Below are positions 58,357 to 64,000 of a stretch of 64,000 nucleotides of DNA, in pieces. Within the stretch, counting starts at the first letter, position 1. The number at the start of each line of letters is the position of its first letter. This DNA comes from a virus: IMG/VR virus record IMGVR_UViG_3300021378_001718, positions 1 to 64,000 of that record, one strand, 5' to 3'. Under the pieces are notes generated by a model. The model had not been told where the DNA came from. It saw nothing but the letters and a program-made list of their open reading frames with translations, and did not search any database. The position numbers and the translations under genes are program-made.

Positions 58357-59019
58357 TTACCAGGCTCTACAAGACCAGTAACGTGCTTTCCATTTAGGAC
58401 CTGGGTTCTTGCAATTATGTCTTGCTCTAAATGATTTACGTGCGCCAGGGTTGCCTTTCTTAATACTCATTCCCTTTTGTCCGAAATTAACTTTGACTAC
58501 ATTACCTTTTGCATTTTTAACATAAACCTTTGATTTCTTAGTATCGCCTTGCATTGGCTTATTAAGTGTGACTTTGCGTCCTTGATATTCGGCTTCATGT
58601 ACTTCGACTTCAGGATCTTTACCAGTTACATTATCATCTGCTACACGTTCTTCATCATTCTTATTGATGCTACCAATTGGTGATGCTACTGCTTGATTAA
58701 AGTCACCTGGATTAGGGTTTTCAGTTAATCGCATAATGTCTGCAAGATCATCTTCATAAGGAGTATATAGATTGGCTGACTTTGCATCTTCAGTTTCGAT
58801 TACATTAATTTCTTCCATCATAATGTCATTAAGTTCTAAGAACTCAATAGTCTCATCATCTGCTTCTAAGATAATGCCGTCATCAGTATAACCGATTACG
58901 CCTGTCTCAATAACAAAGTCTTCTGATAATTCAATATCAAAAGAATCGTATAAGAAGATAGAGTTATCGTCTTCTGCTAATCCATCAATTGCGGAAATGT
59001 AATTTTTCATATCTGCCAT
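58357..59019 (-). CDS. Hypothetical protein, 220 aa, acidic with basic end
   Basis: The first 100 residues are strongly acidic. The C-terminal 60 (KVYVKNAKGNVVKVNFGQKG, then RKSFRARHNCKNPG and ARYWSCRAW) are basic with two Cys. I have an impression of this C-terminal block in many marine T4-like phages, where it may belong to a head-scaffold-associated protein, but I cannot confirm it. Late element 25 nt upstream. Confidence 0.75.
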   Translation of the reverse strand: MADMKNYISAIDGLAEDDNSIFLYDSFDIELSEDFVIETGVIGYTDDGIILEADDETIEFLELNDIMMEEINVIETEDAKSANLYTPYEDDLADIMRLTENPNPGDFNQAVASPIGSINKNDEERVADDNVTGKDPEVEVHEAEYQGRKVTLNKPMQGDTKKSKVYVKNAKGNVVKVNFGQKGMSIKKGNPGARKSFRARHNCKNPGPKWKARYWSCRAW

Positions 59020-59029
59020 AGTAATATTC

Positions 59030-59659
59030 CTAAAGTATACGTGTATTTATGCCCTTTTGTATGAATTCATCAAAATGTATGTCATAACTCATCTGAATAA
59101 AGACTCTAGGTGGCGCCAAATCCAATACTCTTACATTATGCCAATTCTGAACATTCATTAATGTTGGATGATTTTCACTGTATTGTCCTACTTGATCTGG
59201 AGTCGGCGCAATGTCTGGTTCATTTATTCCATTAGGTCGAGCAAAGGTAATTCTGCTTTCTCCGGGTTGTGTTTGCTCTACCATCGGATATATTGTTTCA
59301 TCATCGTAGAAATATACAGGTTCCATTTTGTCGTAATAAACAGGAATGTTTACACATGATTGTCTATATTCGTCTTTGTGTATTACTTTTAGATAAAACT
59401 TATCTTGGTATAGTTCATCAGTGTATTTAGGTATGGATCCATCATGTAATTGTATAATATAATCTTTAGGTTTCTCTCCTAATACATTTTCTATGTCTAG
59501 TAATAAGTGCTGATAGTATGCAGTAAAAAAATCTAAACTCACATAATTACGTTTTCCCCATTCAAAGTCTCCGGCAAAAACTAATTGTTCGGCCCATGCC
59601 GCACGTAAACTTTCGATGTTTATGCTCACATCTAGGAGTTCTGCTAAATTATTTTTCAT
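59030..59659 (-). CDS. Hypothetical protein, 209 aa, near 2OG oxygenases
   Basis: The end (NVQNWHNVRVLDLAPPRVFI then QMSYD) resembles the second-His/Arg strand of 2OG oxygenases, but no clear HxD is seen, so it may be an inactive relative or another phage fold. It overlaps the next oxygenase gene by 11 nt and ends close to the 58357 gene promoter. Confidence 0.65.
   Translation of the reverse strand: MKNNLAELLDVSINIESLRAAWAEQLVFAGDFEWGKRNYVSLDFFTAYYQHLLLDIENVLGEKPKDYIIQLHDGSIPKYTDELYQDKFYLKVIHKDEYRQSCVNIPVYYDKMEPVYFYDDETIYPMVEQTQPGESRITFARPNGINEPDIAPTPDQVGQYSENHPTLMNVQNWHNVRVLDLAPPRVFIQMSYDIHFDEFIQKGINTRIL
59044..59051 (-). promoter_or_regulatory. T4-type late promoter
   Basis: CATAAATA, 24 nt before the 59019 start; the gene has an AGGAA site. 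Confidence 0.65.
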
Positions 59660-60260
59660 ACCACGACATTCCTATAAACATTCTGAGTGGGCATTCTTTA
59701 ACTATAGGAGTCATCCAATGTGGATGATGACGATTCCATATAATAAAACTATTTGGATCTGGATTTTGTATGGTTGTTTCAGTACCGTCCATTGATTCTA
59801 CCTTAAACAGTCCTCCCCAATCATTGTCCCATTTAGGATGAGTAAAAATCATTGATGTAAAACAATTTTCAAACGTTGCATTATGTATTGTTCCATCACT
59901 GTGTCTGTGCATTTGTGTTTTAGTATCGCCATATTGAAACCATACATTGCTAAGTTTAATATTTTTCCAGCCTTTATCAATCAAATAGTTTTTAACTTGT
60001 AACAATACTTTTTCAATGTCTGGTCCAAAGAACTCAACAGTTTCTTTCATTACATCGTCACCGTTACACCAAAATCTAAATCGCATTGCTTCTTGTACTG
60101 CTTTATCTTTGTTGTAAATACCAATAGAAGGATTTGTTTCGTCTAAAGAAATATCCATAGTGGATAATTCTGGCTTAGATAATTTATATAGATATTCAGA
60201 TTTCTTTGATAATAAATCAAACAAGTTATCGTCTAAGAATTTTTCTTCACTAAAGATCAT
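59649..60260 (-). CDS. 2OG-Fe(II) dioxygenase, prolyl-hydroxylase-like
   Basis: 203 aa. VWFQYGDTKTQMHRHSDGTI gives the HxD (HSD) iron ligands, DWGGLFKVES the central strand, IIWNRHHPHWMTPI the distal His, and PLRMFIGMSWYE the 2OG-binding Arg. All are in order. The GDxKTQ lead is typical of the 2OG_FeII_Oxy_5/6-like phage group. It overlaps the frameshifted oxygenase gene by 11 nt. Confidence 0.87.
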   Translation of the reverse strand: MIFSEEKFLDDNLFDLLSKKSEYLYKLSKPELSTMDISLDETNPSIGIYNKDKAVQEAMRFRFWCNGDDVMKETVEFFGPDIEKVLLQVKNYLIDKGWKNIKLSNVWFQYGDTKTQMHRHSDGTIHNATFENCFTSMIFTHPKWDNDWGGLFKVESMDGTETTIQNPDPNSFIIWNRHHPHWMTPIVKECPLRMFIGMSWYEK

Positions 60261-60893
60261 AAAATTCTCCTCTTCCTTGTTGCGCCTCTATTGAACTCCA
60301 TCCAGTTCCAAAGAATGATCTTTTAAAGTTAGGTATATCTACTGTGACTTTTTGTACAGCATGCCATTCATCTCTGCTCCATATTAACATTCTGTTAGGT
60401 TTGGGTTTGATAACATGAGTTAAATTTGTTAATCCAGTTGCCGCTAATCTTACTTGTGTAGCATTAATATCTGCCCCTTCAAATACAGGCTCCCCTACTA
60501 TAAACTCTCCTCCCAACCTTCTTGCCAATCACTAGTGTAAAGAATAGAAGTATAAGTGTTTGCTTGATCACTTTTACGTAAGCCTTGGTCTTGATGTACT
60601 GGTATAGTCATAGTATCAATAATATACTGATACCATATCGACCAGTTCTTTAACTCTTTTATACCTAAGTCTTCCATAGTTGTAATCATTTTCTCTATTG
60701 CTGGACGACACTCATGCCCGAAAAAGTTTAATGCTTCTTCCCAGTCACCGGAGTGATCATGGTGTGTAACTCTTAGTGGTTCATCACTGTTTTCTACTAG
60801 ACTACTTGTATCACCTCTAAAACCACTCTGCACTCTTTTCGCCAATGCATCAAATTGATCTTGTGGTAAAAAGTTATCTACATAATAGATCAT
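60250..60893 (-). pseudogene. 2OG-Fe(II) dioxygenase gene with a one-base frameshift
   Basis: The first part (MIYYVDNFLPQDQFDALAKR to YTSDWQEGW) and second part (GGEFIVGEPVFEG to FFGTGWSSIE) lie in different frames. They join without a gap when compared with the tandem neighbour at 60890-61552 (YTSDWKPNWGGEFVVGKPVF). One G is missing from a G-run (CCC at 60512-60514 on the plus strand; four would restore the frame). HQD, H and R residues are otherwise intact. The heptamer is not a slippery site. It is either a true broken gene or a homopolymer error. Confidence 0.82.
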
Positions 60894-61552
60894 TCTATTT
60901 CCGTAAAATGAAATCGTTGATAAGGATTTTGATTGTGTTCTTTTCCTTCTATAGAACTCCAACTGCTTCCCATAAATGATCTTACATAGTCAGGATCATT
61001 AACAGTTAATGCATTAACCATATGCCATTCATCTCTACTCCATATAGTCATACGATTTGGCTTGGGCTCAATAACATGACTAAAGTCAGTTAATGATTTT
61101 ACATTGCCACCTGGTCTATCAAAGACAGGTTTGCCAACAACAAACTCTCCTCCCCAGTTAGGCTTCCAATCACTTGTGTAGATAACAGCACTGTATGTGT
61201 CTTTAGGTTCACTCTTTCTTACTGCTTGATCTCTATGTACAGGAAGAGACATTGTATCAACTGAATATTGAAACCAAGATGACCAATTCATTAATTCTTT
61301 TATGCCTAATGATTTCATTGTTTCTTCCATTTTTTCTAAAACAGGAATGCATTCTAATGCATGTGGAATACAATAATCCATCCAGTTACCTGATCGTGCT
61401 ATGGGTTGAAGAATAAATTTGTCTGGTTCTTGTCTAAAGTCATAGTTAGTAAATAACTCTCTAGGTTTGATGGGCTCGTACTTTGCTTCTACTTTTTTCT
61501 TTAGGGCTAAAAATTGATCTTCTGGTAAGAAGTCATCTACATAATGTATCAT
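60890..61552 (-). CDS. 2OG-Fe(II) dioxygenase
   Basis: 220 aa. SLPVHRDQAVRKSE holds the HxD ligands (HRD), NWGGEFVVGKPVF the central strands, IWSRDEWHMVNALTV the distal His, and YVRSFMGSSW the Arg. It is the intact tandem copy of the frameshifted gene downstream; the two share nearly the whole layout, so they come from a duplication. It overlaps the HAD-methyltransferase gene by 4 nt. Confidence 0.88.
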   Translation of the reverse strand: MIHYVDDFLPEDQFLALKKKVEAKYEPIKPRELFTNYDFRQEPDKFILQPIARSGNWMDYCIPHALECIPVLEKMEETMKSLGIKELMNWSSWFQYSVDTMSLPVHRDQAVRKSEPKDTYSAVIYTSDWKPNWGGEFVVGKPVFDRPGGNVKSLTDFSHVIEPKPNRMTIWSRDEWHMVNALTVNDPDYVRSFMGSSWSSIEGKEHNQNPYQRFHFTEIE

Positions 61553-62652
61553 TTAACACCTATTTTCATAAATCTTTCATACTCAGTCTCTGGATCTTTC
61601 AGTTCAACTTCGTCTAAGAAATATGTTTTTCTAAGTGGGTATTGTTTATCAAATTCTTCTAGTGTTCCATGTCTTCCTTGCATTGCAACAAGTGTGCCTT
61701 TAGGAATATTGTTTAACCAATCATCTCCGTCGATGTCATTAGTTGATGTATTAATGACTAGTCCAGGTTGTTTGAGTTGTCTATAGTCTAATGTGTTGAC
61801 ATCTTTGTTCATATGCTCTACTTTATCAGATATGCCAAGTTTATCTAACAGTTTTTCTCCTGTTGTCAATGTCTCTTTGTCTATGTCAACATTAATTAAC
61901 TTGTCGAATCCTAGTTTGTTGGCAACTAAGAACAATCCCATGTTGCTATACCAACTACCCAAATTATAGATAGTATCTAGTTTTTTTATTTTGGATTTCT
62001 TTAATATCTTTTGTACTTCGTCTAGTAACCAAACTTTGCTGTATTGTAGATCAGGGGTAAAACTACCCTGTAATGTGTTAGGACTTGCTTCATCTATCTC
62101 ATCTTTATCTAAGTAGATGTCTTCTAGTGCTTTAATTGTTGGACCCTCATCAAATGGGTCATGCTTGATGCCTATACCCCCTTTATCGTTCCAAGGGACT
62201 GTATTCTTGCCAAAATCATCGATTAGAACGTTCGGACGACCCTCACTGTCAGTTGCATACTTAGACTTGTCCGATGCGAATATGGCGCTCTCAGACGCTC
62301 CTGCGTGGTGTTGATCTAGCCATTCTTTCTTTCCCATGATGCTGGCCTGATGCTCATAACGCAACGGAGCAGAGAGTATTGTATAGGGTATATCATGCTC
62401 TTGTAACCAGTCAATCACTCTTAGGCCGCCCCTGAGGGTCGGTAAATCACGGAAAAAGCGGTATACTTTCTCGGGCCCTTGTGATGCTAGTTCTTTGATA
62501 GATGCTTCTGGGTCTTTTATCTCTTTATAGTCATCTACTCCAGCAAACCTAGACCATGAGTCAAAAAAGTCCGCTTGGACCCCGTCCATATCTAAATATA
62601 GATGCGGTTTATATTGAGAATCGTTCTCAGTTAGAAATTCTTGTCCTTTCAT
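61549..62652 (-). CDS. HAD nucleotidase-methyltransferase fusion protein
   Basis: 367 aa in two domains. Residues 15-165 are a HAD phosphatase of the 5'(3')-deoxyribonucleotidase type: HLYLDMDGVQADFFDSW (D21, D23), TILSAPLRY (motif II Ser), KSKYATDSEG and VLIDDFGKN (motif IV). Residues 200-367 form a methyltransferase-like Rossmann domain (DTIYNLGSWYSNMGLFLVAN, LINVDIDKETL, LVINTSTNDI). It might couple nucleotide dephosphorylation to a methyl transfer, but this is a guess from domains. It overlaps the next upstream gene by 26 nt. Confidence 0.83.
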   Translation of the reverse strand: MKGQEFLTENDSQYKPHLYLDMDGVQADFFDSWSRFAGVDDYKEIKDPEASIKELASQGPEKVYRFFRDLPTLRGGLRVIDWLQEHDIPYTILSAPLRYEHQASIMGKKEWLDQHHAGASESAIFASDKSKYATDSEGRPNVLIDDFGKNTVPWNDKGGIGIKHDPFDEGPTIKALEDIYLDKDEIDEASPNTLQGSFTPDLQYSKVWLLDEVQKILKKSKIKKLDTIYNLGSWYSNMGLFLVANKLGFDKLINVDIDKETLTTGEKLLDKLGISDKVEHMNKDVNTLDYRQLKQPGLVINTSTNDIDGDDWLNNIPKGTLVAMQGRHGTLEEFDKQYPLRKTYFLDEVELKDPETEYERFMKIGVK

Positions 62653-62824
62653 TCTTTAGTACCCAATCATCAGCATACAATTCAGCGGCATCTTCATTTG
62701 CTACTTCTTCTGTATGTGACATTTCTCCATTTTCATATGCTTCGACAAGCCATTTATTAGGCCATACTGCAAAGACTTCGGCTTTACGGTTGTCATTTTC
62801 AAATGTGTGATATTGCTCTTTCAT
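62627..62824 (-). CDS. Hypothetical protein, 65 aa
   Basis: MKEQYHTFENDNRKAEVFAV then a Trp-containing, acidic sequence with ANEDAAELYADDW. It may be a small beta-alpha protein. A late element (62826-62833) ends one base before its ATG, too close for it, so that element probably serves other genes downstream. Confidence 0.68.
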   Translation of the reverse strand: MKEQYHTFENDNRKAEVFAVWPNKWLVEAYENGEMSHTEEVANEDAAELYADDWVLKNERTRISN

Positions 62825-62825
62825 A

Positions 62826-62833
62826 TATTTATC
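62826..62833 (-). promoter_or_regulatory. T4-type late promoter
   Basis: GATAAATA on the minus strand, 1 nt from the 62824 ATG. The predicted start site lies inside that gene. Confidence 0.5.
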
Positions 62834-62842
62834 GGATATTCT

Positions 62843-63379
62843 CTATCCTCCTCCTGTTATTTGTTGAAATATTTTAATGTAATGTTCTTCGCCATCGGCT
62901 ATATTATCTAACCAATCTGTGTCTGCCCCTTCGTCTGCTTGATCACTGACATATTTGAAGCATTTAAAGTCAACATGTTGATTAAGACATGCTTTACCTA
63001 TTGCATATGCTTCCATGTCAACTACATGTGCTGGTATCTCTAAGTCAGGATCTGTGACAAAGTTGTCTCCAGTCGAACATGTATATCCGATTCCAAAAGA
63101 AATCACTTGTGGGTCAGTTGGTAGCACAAGATTAATTGATTCCGGGCATTTACCTTTATCACGTTCAACAAAATTTTTCATTTCATGTAAGCCAGATTCT
63201 AATTTGATTCCACCTGCTGTACCGAAATTCCAAACAGTTCTAGGTTGATATCTTTCAATTAATTTACCTGCTGTCAATGCCGCATTCACTTTACCTACTC
63301 CGGTAAAGAATACATTTTCCCACTTAGCCATTTTGGGTGCTTCGTGCTCCAATGCCATTATAATAATATCTTTCATCAT
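62843..63379 (-). CDS. MTA/SAH nucleosidase-like protein
   Basis: 178 aa, PNP/UDP phosphorylase fold. IIIMALEHEAPKM carries the Glu that activates water in MTA/SAH nucleosidases. GVGKVNAA, WNFGTAGG and TGDNFV follow, and VDMEAYAIG with YVSDQADE gives the purine- and ribose-binding Glu and catalytic Asp. It would split methylthioadenosine or S-adenosylhomocysteine into adenine plus a thioribose or ribosyl-homocysteine. Both are by-products of SAM use in this window. It is shorter than E. coli MTAN (232). APRT, two genes upstream, would recover the adenine. Confidence 0.87.
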   Translation of the reverse strand: MMKDIIIMALEHEAPKMAKWENVFFTGVGKVNAALTAGKLIERYQPRTVWNFGTAGGIKLESGLHEMKNFVERDKGKCPESINLVLPTDPQVISFGIGYTCSTGDNFVTDPDLEIPAHVVDMEAYAIGKACLNQHVDFKCFKYVSDQADEGADTDWLDNIADGEEHYIKIFQQITGGG

Positions 63380-63380
63380 A

Positions 63381-63539
63381 TCACCAGTTATGTATGTTTC
63401 CTGCTATAATAAAGAAACAAGTAATAAAGTTAACACCAACTATAATTGTTCGTATCATTGCTATCTTGTCTGCTTCTTTGTCTGTTGCCCCTTCTTTTTC
63501 GCCTATTGCTTTAGCCCATAGTCGCCATGCGTTTTTCAT
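63381..63539 (-). CDS. Small membrane protein, 52 aa
   Basis: MKNAWRLWAKAIGEKEGATD, a charged helix, then one transmembrane segment (MIRTIIVGVNFITCFFIIAG). I have an impression that a similar small protein occurs in marine T4-like phages. It overlaps the upstream APRT stop by one base (TAATG). Confidence 0.75.
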   Translation of the reverse strand: MKNAWRLWAKAIGEKEGATDKEADKIAMIRTIIVGVNFITCFFIIAGNIHNW

Positions 63540-64000
63540 TATGCACCTTCAAAATCAATTAAAGTTTTTACATTGTATCCTTGTTCTCTTATCAACTTGC
63601 TACCATTTAAGTCTGGTAAGTCAATGACTGATAAAATCAAAATATTTTTCTTTGGTATCTTCCAATTCTCATGTATCAAATCTGCACATGCTAATGCAGT
63701 TCCACCTGTTGCAATCAAGTCATCTATGATTACAATCTTTCCCATAATAGGAGAAATTTCTTGTATATGAAGTTCTGCTTCTCCATATTCTAACGTGTAT
63801 GCTTTGCTAACAGTTGCATTAGGTAACTTGCCTGGTTTACGTGCTAAGACTAGTGGCAAGTCTAAATCAAATGCTATTGGCGCTCCAAAAATAAAGCCTC
63901 TGCTTTCTATACCCACGATAGAATTACAGTTAAATTCCATACATGCCGATGTCAATGACATTATTGATTCTTTAAATGCATTAGGATCTTCTAATAATCC
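63539..64000 (-). CDS. apt: Adenine phosphoribosyltransferase (5' truncated by the window end)
   Basis: At least 153 aa; the frame stays open to the window edge. ESRGFIFGAPIAF and LARKPGKLPNATV are typical of APRT, and KIVIIDDLIATGGTALACAD is the PRPP-binding loop. It joins adenine and PRPP to AMP. With the MTA/SAH nucleosidase in the same operon it would return adenine freed from MTA or SAH to the nucleotide pool, linking it to the metK-speD genes. Confidence 0.93.
   Translation of the reverse strand, partial: GLLEDPNAFKESIMSLTSACMEFNCNSIVGIESRGFIFGAPIAFDLDLPLVLARKPGKLPNATVSKAYTLEYGEAELHIQEISPIMGKIVIIDDLIATGGTALACADLIHENWKIPKKNILILSVIDLPDLNGSKLIREQGYNVKTLIDFEGA

Noticed and set aside
60505-60520. 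Programmed -1 frameshift in the 2OG oxygenase
   Set aside because: The frames join by a one-base step, but GGTTGGGAG is not an XXXYYYZ slippery site and no stable downstream structure was seen.
1-64000. CRISPR array, integrase, partition or attachment sites
   Set aside because: No regularly spaced repeats outside coding modules, no recombinase motif, and no direct repeats at tRNA ends were found by eye.

Overview
The window is about 64 kb of an AT-rich genome of a T4-like (Straboviridae/cyanophage-like) marine myovirus. The main evidence is the C-terminus of a gp23-type major capsid protein at the left edge, class I ribonucleotide reductase (nrdA, nrdB) with a glutaredoxin, a PAAR tail-spike tip protein, several giant Ala/Thr/Gly-rich tail-fibre genes, five tRNAs, and T4-type late promoters (TATAAATA-like) on both strands. 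No integrase, partition or lysogeny gene is visible, so it reads as a lytic phage. The host is not proven. An IscU very close to the gammaproteobacterial form, an ErpA and a TorF-like porin point to a marine gamma- or betaproteobacterium that uses the ISC system, rather than to SAR11 or a cyanobacterium.

Layout. 1-15.3 kb (+): capsid end, two unknown proteins, an HNH-like gene on the other strand, then five consecutive fibre/adhesin genes. 15.4-23.6 kb (+): nrdA-nrdB-grx, a small barrel-like protein, PAAR and a 1117-aa structural protein. 23.6-30.2 kb: metK, iscU, DUF1289, an SGNH protein, peroxiredoxin, a divergent radical-SAM/methyltransferase pair, three tRNAs and a ferredoxin-NADP reductase. 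30.2-33.1 kb: small membrane proteins, a methyltransferase, a phage-encoded outer-membrane porin, and a run of five tiny membrane ORFs. 33.1-44.8 kb (mostly -): GNAT, 2OG oxygenases, sulfotransferase-like, transglutaminase-like protease, lipoprotein, subtilase, PP-loop ATPase, and a glycan-type operon (glycosyltransferase, SGNH, GDPD-like, HAD, cupin, nucleotidylyltransferase). 44.9-51.3 kb (+): phosphoesterase, a structured RNA candidate, two Arg tRNAs, a three-gene polyamine operon (deoxyhypusine-synthase-like, agmatinase-like, SpeD), a SleB-type lysin, and small early genes. 51.3-64 kb (-): lectin and fibre genes, erpA, superoxide dismutase, SGNH pair, translation initiation factor IF-1, AbrB-like, a run of 2OG oxygenases (one frameshifted), a HAD-methyltransferase fusion, MTA/SAH nucleosidase and APRT (cut by the window end).

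How it fits together. MetK (makes SAM), SpeD (uses SAM or, if neofunctionalised, an amino acid), agmatinase-like and deoxyhypusine-synthase-like enzymes, MTA nucleosidase and APRT make an unusually complete polyamine and SAM-byproduct salvage set. IscU, ErpA, ferredoxin-NADP reductase, DUF1289, SOD, peroxiredoxin and glutaredoxin make a second set for Fe-S and redox upkeep, which would serve RNR and the radical-SAM enzyme. IF-1 and tRNAs for A-ending codons touch translation. Two promoter classes are visible. The first is host-type sigma70 promoters, two of which carry a perfect GGGTACCC-centred palindrome between -35 and -10. The second is T4-type late promoters, and at many accessory operons these sit exactly 5 nt upstream of the ATG, which predicts leaderless late mRNAs. 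All gaps between genes are shorter than 300 bases.
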